From positions 1-47,500 of IMG/VR virus record IMGVR_UViG_3300045996_002286: a stretch of 47,500 nt of DNA, one strand, 5' to 3'. This DNA is from a virus. The first letter of the stretch is position 1. Every line of letters starts with the position of its first letter. The translations under genes were made by a program, and so were the position numbers. The notes beneath the pieces were generated by a model, which was given only the letters and a program-made list of their open reading frames with translations, was not told the origin of the DNA and did no database searches. Positions 17,800 through 24,562 of this stretch are shown here, one piece after another.

Positions 17800-18249
17800 C
17801 TATTTTGTGCCAGCAGAGGTTACGGACTGATCAGCGCGTGCGGGATTGGGCCACTCCAGCGGGAACCACACGCAGCCGCCGCAATCATCCCCACTGTCTG
17901 TTTCGGGAAACACTGGGGCCTTATTTTCAGCCTGGTACTCCTCTTCCTCTGCCTCGTTTAGGCGGTAATCCGCATCAATGGCATCGCGGATTTCTTCTAG
18001 TTGCTCTTTCCAGTCCTCGCCATCTATGTCCCAACTGCTATCAATCCGCACGACGTAGAAGTTCGGATAGCGCGCTGTCAGGGAAATACCGACGAGTTGC
18101 TTCCCGTCACCCAGGATTCGGCTCACCACCGCGCCACGCTCTTCTGCGGGCATCCCCCGCATATTAATTGCTCTCGTCCTTTCGAAGTGTACGCGTAGCT
18201 CCTCAGTGGTCGCTAACGGTACTTCGACTCGCTCCAAGATCGCTTCCAT
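17800..18249 (-). CDS. Acidic hypothetical protein
   Basis: A 149-residue protein starting at 18249 with AAAGGACGG upstream. The middle is mixed alpha/beta (VGISLTARYPNFYVVRIDSSW), followed by a very acidic helix (LNEAEEEEYQ) and a tail with two cysteines (DDCGGCVW). It lies downstream of the integrase on the same strand with an inverted repeat between them. No family recognised. Confidence 0.55.
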   Translation of the reverse strand: MEAILERVEVPLATTEELRVHFERTRAINMRGMPAEERGAVVSRILGDGKQLVGISLTARYPNFYVVRIDSSWDIDGEDWKEQLEEIRDAIDADYRLNEAEEEEYQAENKAPVFPETDSGDDCGGCVWFPLEWPNPARADQSVTSAGTK

Positions 18250-18294
18250 CCCCTCACCGTCCTTTCTACAGAACTACCTCCCGCAGCCCCGGAA

Positions 18295-18329
18295 CCCACC
18301 AGAGAACACTTCACCCGACCTCTGGTGGG
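18295..18329 (-). terminator. Inverted repeat after integrase, possible terminator
   Basis: CCCACCAGAG (18295-18304) and CTCTGGTGGG (18320-18329) form a perfect 10-bp stem with a 15-base loop, just past the integrase stop. Only two T follow on the minus strand, so termination may be weak or Rho-aided. It might instead be a binding site. Confidence 0.45.
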
Positions 18330-18336
18330 CAAGAAA

Positions 18337-19422
18337 TCAGTTGCCGGTCCCCTTCCGCCTGCGAGGACTGCGTAGCGGTGGCCGTCGCTTCACCGGCTGC
18401 TGGTCATTCCGGGGCTTCTGCGGCCCCTTCCGCTGGCCGGACATCCGTTCGCCCAACTCCTCCATCGCCCGCTCCATGGCGCCATAGTCGGTGTGGACGT
18501 ACTTCCAGGTGGTCGCGATATTCGCGTGCCCGAGGATCTGCCGCACCGTCTCGGGATCAACCCCCATCCGCAGGAGATACGTCGCGCACCCGTGACGCAG
18601 AGCGTGCGGGCGGATGTGCTCAGCAGACAGGCCCGCCGCTTCCACCACCTGCCGGAGCGCAGAGTACAGCGCATAGTCGCCCATCCCGTGGCAGGCCCGG
18701 TCAATCATCAGTAGCGGAGTTTCGCGCTTGAAGCGCTTACAGCGGGCATCGCGGACCTTGATCCACGCCTCGAATTTCTCGCGCGCGAACGCCGGAACCG
18801 GAATGGTCCGCGTCTCGCCTCCCTTTGAGGAGCGAATGCGGAGGTGCGCTCCCTTGTCGGTGCGGATGTAATCCGCCTTCCGCACGCTGATGATATCCAC
18901 CCGGCGCAGGCCCAGCACCAGTCCCAAGGTGATGACCATCTCGGCCCGCCAGTGCAGGTATTCGCGATATTCCGGGTCGGCGGTTTCCCTGCCGACCTTT
19001 GCGGCAGCCTTCACCAGCTTTTCCGCCTGCTCACCGTTCACCCAGGAGACGCGTTCCTTGTCGAGACGCGGCTGGTTCACCTCTTTGATCGGCGGCAGGT
19101 CCCGGTAGCCGTGGGCGGCAGCGTACTGCCAGAACGAGTTGAGCGCCGCGAAATGGAGGCGAATGGTGCGCGGACGACACCCTTCCCCTTCCCTGCCGAC
19201 CCTCTCCAACTGGAGGTAGTCTTTGTAATCTTGCAGCAGGCGCAGGTTTAGCGGCTTTTCTCCGCGCCACTGAATAAAAGAATTGATACGTTGTCGGTAC
19301 GCGGCGATAGTCAGAGGAGAGCGGTCGAGGGAGTGTAAATGGCTCAGGTAATCCGGTAGCAGTTGCTTCATTCGGGCCTCCGTCATCTTTGAGGAAGGGT
19401 CGAGGTATTCTTGTTCTTCCAT
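18337..19422 (-). CDS. int: Tyrosine recombinase, phage integrase
   Basis: A 361-residue protein of the usual integrase length. Residues 18-105 form a SAM-like core-binding domain (PLTIAAYRQRINSFI), and 130-315 the catalytic domain. All six catalytic positions are present: R173 (GLRRVDI), K200 (SSKGGETR), H273 and R276 (PHALRH), H299 (LGHAN) and the nucleophile Y308 (WKYVHTD). The last 40 residues are very basic. It would integrate and excise the phage at attP/attB. No convincing Shine-Dalgarno precedes the ATG at 19422. The repressor lies upstream on the same strand, so both may share one lysogenic transcript. No excisionase was identified. Confidence 0.95.
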   Translation of the reverse strand: MEEQEYLDPSSKMTEARMKQLLPDYLSHLHSLDRSPLTIAAYRQRINSFIQWRGEKPLNLRLLQDYKDYLQLERVGREGEGCRPRTIRLHFAALNSFWQYAAAHGYRDLPPIKEVNQPRLDKERVSWVNGEQAEKLVKAAAKVGRETADPEYREYLHWRAEMVITLGLVLGLRRVDIISVRKADYIRTDKGAHLRIRSSKGGETRTIPVPAFAREKFEAWIKVRDARCKRFKRETPLLMIDRACHGMGDYALYSALRQVVEAAGLSAEHIRPHALRHGCATYLLRMGVDPETVRQILGHANIATTWKYVHTDYGAMERAMEELGERMSGQRKGPQKPRNDQQPVKRRPPLRSPRRRKGTGN

Positions 19423-19730
19423 AAGATACGGACGCTTTCAATCAGACAAAGAGAGGATCACTCCCTTTTCTTTTGGATTTTTACTAGCCAAGATACCGTG
19501 TTTTTGCCTAGCCAATTCAGGCCCTCTACCTCCGATAACGGCGCGTTCTTGAGCACGTACGCCACCAGATAATCAGGGGCCTCGGAGCGTTACTGAGGAA
19601 GAACCGTAGTTTTTCCTTGATCTTCCGCCCGTGCTATCCGTCTTTTGGTGGTTTCTGTGGGGAATGCCGTTCGTCGGAGGCCCCAACCTGGGCCTGCGCC
19701 AAACAATAGGCACCTTCGCGCGTACCGGCC
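19423..19730. other. Gene-free region between integrase and repressor; candidate attP or integrase arm sites
   Basis: This 308-base stretch holds no convincing gene. Near the integrase start two direct repeats of CTAGCCAA (19484-19491 and 19508-19515), each preceded by TTTTT, lie 24 bases apart in an AT-rich patch. Further on, AGGCCC/GGGCCT (19678-19695) forms a small hairpin. Location beside int makes it the best place for attP, but the core cannot be defined without a host junction. Confidence 0.4.
19478..19515. repeat. Two direct repeats TTTTT-N(1-2)-CTAGCCAA
   Basis: Copy 1 spans 19478-19491 and copy 2 spans 19501-19515. They lie 56-93 bases upstream of the integrase start in locally AT-rich DNA. 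Spacing of 24 bases, just over two helical turns, is compatible with cooperative binding by an integrase or an excisionase. Function inferred. Confidence 0.4.
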
Positions 19731-20030
19731 TCAAGCCTGCACGAAGGCGTAGGTCACACCCAGGCGGTACTCCGCTCGGGACTGAACCAGCGATAGCAGC
19801 CGGTCGGCTACTTCCTTGCGCTGTTCGTGGGTCCACTCCATCGCCTTGCCCAGCGCATCGGCAAATTCGATGATGTGATCGCTGCTAGGCGGAAACCCCT
19901 TCATCATCCGCCGTACGGTCATGTGGCTAAGACGCCGCTCCGACAGCGCCTCTATGCTGTTGGGTGACTGACGGCTATCCGCCAGCACCCTCCTTACCTC
20001 GTCCCCGAACTGCTCCGAGTAGCCAATCAT
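19731..20030 (-). CDS. Phage repressor, HTH protein
   Basis: A 99-residue protein with an XRE-like helix-turn-helix in about residues 24-60 (SIEALSERRLSHMTVRRMMKG, then HIIEFADALG). The ATG at 20030 has GGAGG seven bases upstream. It is transcribed away from the Cro-like gene, and its promoter spacer contains operator 1, so it probably controls its own synthesis. It lacks a RecA-cleavable peptidase domain, so induction must work some other way, for example through an antirepressor. The gene lies upstream of the integrase on the same strand, consistent with a lysogenic transcript. Confidence 0.75.
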   Translation of the reverse strand: MIGYSEQFGDEVRRVLADSRQSPNSIEALSERRLSHMTVRRMMKGFPPSSDHIIEFADALGKAMEWTHEQRKEVADRLLSLVQSRAEYRLGVTYAFVQA

Positions 20031-20049
20031 CGAAATACCTCCGAAGCCG

Positions 20050-20079
20050 AGTATAGCAACAAGTTGTTGCTAGTAGCAA
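20050..20079 (-). promoter_or_regulatory. Candidate repressor promoter
   Basis: On the minus strand TTGCTA (20079-20074) and TATACT (20055-20050) are separated by 18 bases, a good sigma-70-like pair. The spacer is almost wholly occupied by operator 1. Transcription would begin near 20043, about 13 bases before the repressor start. Confidence 0.6.
20054..20072. promoter_or_regulatory. Operator 1, 19-bp perfect palindrome
   Basis: TAGCAACAAGTTGTTGCTA is a perfect palindrome around a central G at 20063. It contains CAACA-AGT-TGTTG and lies inside the repressor promoter. Confidence 0.75.
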
Positions 20080-20114
20080 GGATTGGTGGAATTTTTCTTC
20101 CTTAAACCCTATCA

Positions 20115-20127
20115 CAACATTTTGTTG
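20115..20127. promoter_or_regulatory. Operator 2
   Basis: CAACA-TTT-TGTTG has the same half-sites and 3-base spacer as operator 1, centred at 20121. It overlaps the candidate -35 region of the rightward promoter. Confidence 0.7.
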
Positions 20128-20148
20128 ACCGTCCGAATGTGATATGGT
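20120..20148 (+). promoter_or_regulatory. Candidate early (rightward) promoter
   Basis: TATGGT (20143-20148) preceded by TG at 20140-20141 looks like an extended -10 element. TTTTGT (20120-20125) lies 17 bases upstream as a poor -35. An alternative -35, TTGACC (20125-20130), would need a weaker -10 at 20148. The region drives the early operon and is flanked by operators 2 and 3. Confidence 0.45.
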
Positions 20149-20165
20149 AAGCTACTCCTGTGCAA

Positions 20166-20178
20166 CAACAAGTTGTTA
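20166..20178. promoter_or_regulatory. Operator 3
   Basis: CAACA-AGT-TGTTA matches operator 1 except for the last base, centred at 20172. It lies just downstream of the expected early transcript start and ahead of the Cro-like gene's ribosome binding site (GAGGG, 20183-20187). Confidence 0.7.
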
Positions 20179-20192
20179 AGCCGAGGGAAAAG

Positions 20193-20435
20193 ATGAGCGA
20201 ACCCCTGGACCTGAACGCCCGAATGGACTTCCGCCTGGAGCTGATGAAGCACGGCCTCAAGCAGGCCGATGTTGCGCAGCTAATGACCGGGATGGATGAG
20301 CCGAAGATGAGCCGCATCCTCAACGGCAGGATGGCTCCCCCGGATGGGTTCGCCGCCGACTTTGCCGCAGCAGTAGCGCGGCTACGACCGAACCCCACCC
20401 CCGACGCCGCCGAGCTGGCCGGAGCCGTGGCATGA
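20193..20435 (+). CDS. Cro-like HTH protein
   Basis: An 80-residue protein starting at ATG 20193 with GAGGG five bases upstream; a GTG 33 bases earlier would place the coding start inside operator 3 and lacks a binding site. An XRE-type helix-turn-helix covers about residues 13-50 (MKHGLKQADVAQLM, then KMSRILNGR). As first gene of the rightward early operon, opposite the repressor, it is the natural counter-regulator that binds the same operators. Its C-terminus is Ala/Pro-rich. It ends in an ATGA overlap with the next gene. Confidence 0.7.
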   Translation: MSEPLDLNARMDFRLELMKHGLKQADVAQLMTGMDEPKMSRILNGRMAPPDGFAADFAAAVARLRPNPTPDAAELAGAVA

Positions 20436-20674
20436 GCGAGCAGCTAGACCCACTAACCGCCGAGGAGTTGACGGACTTGATCGGCAGGCACGCAAAAGCG
20501 ATGTTAGCTCGCTGCATGGAAGGGCCAGACCGAGCGGAAGAGATCGCCTTCCGTGCGCCGGACGGACGGAGGATGGTCCTCTCCGTCTGCGCTGGCTCCT
20601 ACGCGGAGGAAGACCACGACGCCATCATTTCCGACCCTGACGGCATTGACGACGACGAGCCGGTAGTCCCCTAA
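20432..20674 (+). CDS. Acidic small early protein
   Basis: An 80-residue acidic protein coupled to the Cro-like gene by ATGA. It has a short helical N-terminus (LTAEELTDLIGRHAKAMLARC), a beta-like middle and a very acidic tail (DPDGIDDDEP). Directly after it comes an inverted repeat (20681-20710). Function unknown. Confidence 0.6.
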   Translation: MSEQLDPLTAEELTDLIGRHAKAMLARCMEGPDRAEEIAFRAPDGRRMVLSVCAGSYAEEDHDAIISDPDGIDDDEPVVP

Positions 20675-20680
20675 CGCAAA

Positions 20681-20710
20681 GATGCCCCACCGGTGGCACG
20701 GCAGGGCATC
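20681..20710 (+). other. Inverted repeat in early leader
   Basis: GATGCCC (20681-20687) and GGGCATC (20704-20710) pair perfectly, with an inner 10-base palindrome CCACCGGTGG at 20687-20696. No T run follows, so it is not a typical terminator. It lies 32 bases ahead of the next gene start and may be an RNA processing or control element. Confidence 0.4.
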
Positions 20711-20741
20711 AGCGACGACCACGAGAGGATGTGTCTCCCGA

Positions 20742-21170
20742 ATGTCTACCGAGAGTTTACCACAAACCCTGTCAGGCCAGAAAGCCGACGAGGATTTCAC
20801 CGCCCCCTGCGGCTGCCAGGTGCGCCGCGAAGGCAGCGGTTACACCTATCGCAACCCGGAAAGCCTCTGCCGGGCAGGGGCACGGATCGCTGCCCGCGTG
20901 ATGCCGCCCTGCAACGACGGCGCAGACTTCGTTCAGCGACGGTTCAACCACCACATTCAGCGGCAGTATCCTAGTCCGCAAGAACTGCTGAGCGAGCTAC
21001 CGGAAGTCGCAAAGGAGTTCCTCAAGGGAGGTAAGCACGACGGGCCCTGCACGAACGCCCCAGGCGGCTCCTCTGAAGGCGGCCCGTGCTGGGACCATAT
21101 CGACACAAGAATTCAACGACAGGAACGATTGGAAGCGGCTATTCGCAAGGCAGAAGGAGGCTCCAAGTGA
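20742..21170 (+). CDS. Hypothetical early protein
   Basis: A 142-residue protein. I prefer ATG 20742 because the open frame upstream covers the inverted repeat; the ribosome binding site is weak either way. It contains CGCQVRREGSGYTYRNPESLC near residues 24-44, a Cys/His-containing stretch, and later HDGPCTNAPGG. The C-terminus is a charged helix. The stop is coupled to the next gene through GTGA. No family recognised. Confidence 0.5.
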   Translation: MSTESLPQTLSGQKADEDFTAPCGCQVRREGSGYTYRNPESLCRAGARIAARVMPPCNDGADFVQRRFNHHIQRQYPSPQELLSELPEVAKEFLKGGKHDGPCTNAPGGSSEGGPCWDHIDTRIQRQERLEAAIRKAEGGSK

Positions 21171-21637
21171 GCGCACTCCTGACCCCCGACGCCCCCAGCG
21201 TCACCCCTGAACTCACCCTGCCGATCCGCTTCCACTTCGGCCAGTCGTTCCTCACGCCGCAGGAGTGCGCGGAGCACACCTCGGCGGTGGAGTTAGCCCG
21301 CCACTTCCACCCCTGCCCCGACTGCGATGGCGGCAAGCACAAGCTGAACCGCTGCCGCAAGTGCGAGGGGCGCGGCTTTGCGATGCGCCCCGCCGTGGCC
21401 CGTAAGTGGGGACTGCCCGCCGTGCTGGCGCTTGATGAGCATGAGACGGACCCGAACGTGCAGGCGCACCGGGCACGCGCAGCCTACGAGGAAGACCCCC
21501 GCCCCCTCTGCCCCACCCTGGAGGAGCTATACACCGACTTTGGCGCGGACGTGCAGGAAGGCGGCAACCCGAGCGTGGCGGCGTTGGAGCAGGCCGTGGC
21601 GGCGCACCAAGCGGAGTGCGGGGAGTGTGGGCGATGA
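21167..21637 (+). CDS. Zinc-finger protein with DnaJ-like CxxCxGxG motif
   Basis: A 156-residue protein starting at GTG 21167 with AAGGAGG six bases upstream. Residues about 47-68 carry two close cysteine pairs (CPDCDGG, CRKCEGRG) like the DnaJ zinc finger. A third pair (CGEC) ends the protein. Such fingers bind DNA, RNA or protein. The exact role is unknown. It sits in the run of small early genes before the replication genes. Confidence 0.6.
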   Translation: MSALLTPDAPSVTPELTLPIRFHFGQSFLTPQECAEHTSAVELARHFHPCPDCDGGKHKLNRCRKCEGRGFAMRPAVARKWGLPAVLALDEHETDPNVQAHRARAAYEEDPRPLCPTLEELYTDFGADVQEGGNPSVAALEQAVAAHQAECGECGR

Positions 21638-22128
21638 GCAAGCACACACCTGAACCGTACCCGCATCAGATCGGGCGCGTCCGTGCGATGATCGCTGGAA
21701 CCGGTGAATACGACGGACTGACCAGTCAAGACCGCACCGCCATTCGCACCGTGTTTGGCGAGCGCGTGGCGTTCCTGGATGCCTGCACGGGTGACCCGTT
21801 CGCAACGCAGCTTGATTGGCTTCAGTCGCATCTGCACGACCTGCGGCGCGACAAGGAGCCGGATCGCTGGGGTGATCCTGAAGCCGGTTGGGCGTGCGTG
21901 CAAGCCTTGGAAAAGCTCCATGCGGACCTGTCGGCTCTGTGCGCCCAGGCTGGGGCCTTCGAGCCTGATACGCGCCTTGCTGACCTACTTGCAGCCGCCA
22001 AGGGCATCGCGCCCGGCGTGATGTGCATCAAGGAGCAGATTACGGGCACCGCCTGCGGGAAGCCTAACTGCCCGGCGTGCGACCTGCACAAGGCAATTGC
22101 CCGCGCCGAAAGCGAGGCCACCCCATGA
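21634..22128 (+). CDS. Hypothetical early protein
   Basis: A 164-residue protein starting at ATG 21634, coupled to the preceding stop by ATGA. Mostly helical, with two Cys-rich patches near the C-terminus (GVMCIKEQ, then CGKPNCPAC) that could bind a metal. Ends in ATGA with the next gene. No family recognised. Confidence 0.55.
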   Translation: MSKHTPEPYPHQIGRVRAMIAGTGEYDGLTSQDRTAIRTVFGERVAFLDACTGDPFATQLDWLQSHLHDLRRDKEPDRWGDPEAGWACVQALEKLHADLSALCAQAGAFEPDTRLADLLAAAKGIAPGVMCIKEQITGTACGKPNCPACDLHKAIARAESEATP

Positions 22129-22547
22129 GCGAGCTAGCCCTACTGGAGCAGGACGCCCGCGAGACGCAAGAGGCGATGCTGAACACGCCGGTGGGCATCA
22201 TCGACCGGGCGTTAGAGCGGCTGGCGAAGCCGAACCACTGGCGCAAGGACGAATACGCCACTCGCAGCGATGGGAGTCGTTGCTCGTCGGATGACCCGGA
22301 CGCCGTGAGCTACTGCCTACTAGGGGCGATAGGTTCCGATGCATGCGACACCCCCTGCGACCCCTACCTCGCCCTAAAATTCGTCCGTCACGCAATCGCG
22401 CAACACGAAGGACGCGCGCCTTTAGAGGTCGTCATCGACGAGTTCAACGACGACCCAGACACCAATTACGAAAAGGTTGTCGCTGTCCTGAACCGCGCTC
22501 GCGAGTTGGCCGTAGCGGCAGAGAGCGAGGCAAGCGATGGCCGCTAG
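22125..22547 (+). CDS. DUF6197-like protein
   Basis: A 140-residue protein starting at the coupled ATG 22125. The pattern DPDAVSYCLLGAIG in the middle and EFNDDPDTNYEKVVAVLNRA at the C-terminus resembles the DUF6197 group found in phages and GC-rich bacteria, whose function is unknown. Assignment is from memory of the pattern and needs a profile search. Confidence 0.55.
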   Translation: MSELALLEQDARETQEAMLNTPVGIIDRALERLAKPNHWRKDEYATRSDGSRCSSDDPDAVSYCLLGAIGSDACDTPCDPYLALKFVRHAIAQHEGRAPLEVVIDEFNDDPDTNYEKVVAVLNRARELAVAAESEASDGR

Positions 22548-22896
22548 CACCTACGCGAACGGCTGCCGCGTGCGCCGCACTGATGAGCCGGTGAAGCAGA
22601 ACCGTCGCTATCGCTACCCGGCAGAGCGACCCCTGGAACCTACGCCGGTACGCCCCGGACACTTGCGGCGGGATGCGCTGCTTCGGGCGGCCCAGGTGTT
22701 GCGCCACGAGGCCAGCACCGGCGCCGACTTGCGGCACACCAGCATCCTGCTGGAAGCGGCACAGGAGCCGCTTCTCGCCCGCGCTTTCGCCCGGCTGGCC
22801 TCGCTGGACGACCTGCTGCAAGAAGACGAGGCCCTGATCGACGCGGTAGCGCAGGCGGTGCAGGTGCGCCTGACCGCTGCGGAAGGGGGCATCTGA
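22537..22896 (+). CDS. Hypothetical helical protein
   Basis: A 119-residue protein overlapping the preceding gene by 11 bases. Basic N-terminus (about 40 residues), then leucine- and alanine-rich helices (LLRAAQVLRHEA, LLEAAQEPLLARAFARLASLDDLL). Function unknown. Confidence 0.5.
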   Translation: MAASTYANGCRVRRTDEPVKQNRRYRYPAERPLEPTPVRPGHLRRDALLRAAQVLRHEASTGADLRHTSILLEAAQEPLLARAFARLASLDDLLQEDEALIDAVAQAVQVRLTAAEGGI

Positions 22897-23261
22897 TGGA
22901 TACGTCACGACCCCCGAAGTTCTGGGACATCGAAAACGCTCCCGCCACCCCGGAAGGACTTGCTGCGCTGGTGGGGCCGGTCAGCCGCCTGAGCCAGGCC
23001 GCGCAGGAGCCGTGGGACCGGGCGCATGTCCTGCTGACGGCTGCCGAGATGGCCCTGAAGCAACTAGAGGGCCGCGAAGAGGATTGCCGCGCCCAGGAAG
23101 CCCGCCTTTCCGAGCGGGAAGCCGCGCACGATGCCCGCGTACTACGCGACCACTACCACCGACGCCGGGCCTGGAAGCGCATCCAGGCGAATGCCCGAGC
23201 GGTGGCGTGGGTGGCGGTAGTGCTGGTGGGCGCGTTCTTCGGCGCGTGGTTGGTGCGGTAG
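22896..23261 (+). CDS. Coiled-coil protein with C-terminal membrane anchor
   Basis: A 121-residue protein. Residues about 40-80 form a Glu/Arg-rich coiled coil, and the last 20 residues are a transmembrane helix (AWVAVVLVGAFFGAWLV) with one terminal Arg, a tail-anchored layout. It overlaps the previous stop by one base. It might tether an early complex to the membrane (inference). No family recognised. Confidence 0.55.
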   Translation: MDTSRPPKFWDIENAPATPEGLAALVGPVSRLSQAAQEPWDRAHVLLTAAEMALKQLEGREEDCRAQEARLSEREAAHDARVLRDHYHRRRAWKRIQANARAVAWVAVVLVGAFFGAWLVR

Positions 23262-23302
23262 CGAGCGAGAGTAGCCCCAGCGGGGCGGGAGGAGCGACGA
23301 GC

Positions 23303-23602
23303 ATGGAACGGCTGTTCAGTGACCTGATCGCCGGGCACGCCAGGGGCATTACCAACCTGCGGTTGACGCAGGTGATCCGGGAAGCCATCAAGGCGGCGCT
23401 CAAGCACAACAAGAAGTCCGAGGTGACCCTGAAGATCGGGTTTTCCCCGGAGAAGGGACGGCTGATCGTCTCCTTCGCGGAAGCATCGAAGCTTCCCGCT
23501 GAGGAGCCGGATCGGATGATGTATTTCGTGGACGACGACGGCAATCCGGTGGAGCAGAACCCCCACCAGACGGCCCTCGACCTGAAGGAATTGGGAGGCT
23601 GA
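23303..23602 (+). CDS. Hypothetical protein upstream of DUF2303
   Basis: A 99-residue protein starting at ATG 23303 with GGAGGA nine bases upstream. The longer open frame upstream shadows the preceding gene. Mixed alpha/beta: helical N-terminus (LRLTQVIREAIKAAL), then strands (EVTLKIGFSPEKGRLIVSF) and a conserved-looking C-terminus (MMYFVDDDGNPV). It is followed one base later by DUF2303, a common pairing of small genes before recombination functions. Function unknown. Confidence 0.6.
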   Translation: MERLFSDLIAGHARGITNLRLTQVIREAIKAALKHNKKSEVTLKIGFSPEKGRLIVSFAEASKLPAEEPDRMMYFVDDDGNPVEQNPHQTALDLKELGG

Positions 23603-23603
23603 C

Positions 23604-24404
23604 GTGGGAGACACAACGACGGATTTCGGAGCTGCTTATCAGGCGGGAATGGTAGCCGCTACCGGACAGGTGCATCAGCAGAACGAGTTCTCTGCGCCGT
23701 ACATGGTTGTGCCGCAAGGTCACGCCATCAAAGAGGTGCCGTTCGAGCGAGAAGCGCCGCTGCGGATTGAGGAAAGCCCGCGCTTCGCGGATGTGGCGTC
23801 CTTTGCTGCCTACGTGAACCGCTACAAGACGGATGCCACGCTACTGTTCGCAGATCGCGGCGCAGGCAGGATTGAAGCACAACTGGACTACCATCTGCCC
23901 GGCGCTCCCAGCCACAACACGCATTCCGCCAAGCTGCCGGTGCAGTTCAGCGAGGAGTTCACCCGCTGGAATGGCGCCTGCGGAGTGCGCCTCTCGCAAG
24001 AACAGCTAGCACTACTGCTCGATGAGCGGATTGATGACATCCGCGACCCAGCGGGAGCCGAGGTGCTGTCTACCATCCAGAACTTCGGCCTGCGTCGCAC
24101 GGCCACGCTGAAGAGCGCCATCAACCTCAACAACAACGCGGTGCAGCTCAACTACGAGGAAACGGATGCGGGCCGGGGTGGCGGTGCGGTACTGGTGCCT
24201 ACGTCGTTCGTGCTGGGGCTGCCGATCTACGAGGGCGGCAAAGCCTACAAGGTCGAGGTGCGGCTCCGCTACGCGGTGCGCGACGGCGCGGTGACGTTCA
24301 CCCTTACGATCCTGAAGCGCACCGCGCTGCTGAAGGACGCCTTTGAAGCGGAGTTGGCGAGCGCCGAGAAGGCGACCGGCCTGAAGGCGATGCTGGTTCT
24401 GTAA
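23604..24404 (+). CDS. DUF2303 (YfdQ-like) family protein
   Basis: A 266-residue protein starting at GTG 23604 with GGAGG upstream. It matches the DUF2303 layout: an N-terminal segment, then SFAAYVNRYKTDATLLFAD, the motif LDYHLPGA, then a helical middle with LLDERIDDI and a beta-rich C-terminus. The family is widespread in phages and prophages, usually near single-strand annealing genes. Its biochemical function is not known. Here it lies directly upstream of the tRNA-like element and the Rad52-like gene. Confidence 0.75.
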   Translation: MGDTTTDFGAAYQAGMVAATGQVHQQNEFSAPYMVVPQGHAIKEVPFEREAPLRIEESPRFADVASFAAYVNRYKTDATLLFADRGAGRIEAQLDYHLPGAPSHNTHSAKLPVQFSEEFTRWNGACGVRLSQEQLALLLDERIDDIRDPAGAEVLSTIQNFGLRRTATLKSAINLNNNAVQLNYEETDAGRGGGAVLVPTSFVLGLPIYEGGKAYKVEVRLRYAVRDGAVTFTLTILKRTALLKDAFEAELASAEKATGLKAMLVL

Positions 24405-24458
24405 GACCTGGATGGTTTGCCAGGAAGCCCTGCCGTGCGGCAACGCGGTGGGGCCTTG

Positions 24459-24535
24459 CGGAACGTGGCGCAACGGGAGCGCGGCGCGGATCTGGCAGTG
24501 CGCGCAGGTGTCCGGTTCAAGTCCGGCCGTTCCGT
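24459..24535 (+). tRNA. tRNA-like element, anticodon not assignable (possible pseudo-tRNA)
   Basis: A cloverleaf can be drawn. The acceptor arms CGGAACG (24459-24465) and CGTTCCG (24528-24534) pair perfectly. The D arm is GCGC/GCGC with loop AACGGGA (24468-24482), and TGGCGCAACGG fits the A-box. The T arm has loop TTCAAGT (24516-24522), and GGTTCAAGTCC fits the B-box, with 4 of 5 stem pairs. The anticodon stem GCGCG/CGCGC (24484-24488, 24501-24505) closes a 12-base loop instead of 7, so no standard anticodon can be read. No CCA is encoded. It lies 28 bases upstream of the Rad52-like gene. It may be decayed, or a tRNA mimic. Confidence 0.5.
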
Positions 24536-24562
24536 TTGGTTCAGAGAGACGAGGAGAAGCAG

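Noticed and set aside
19631-19873. 80-codon plus-strand frame between integrase and repressor
   Set aside because: It overlaps the repressor gene antisense and lacks a binding site and motifs.
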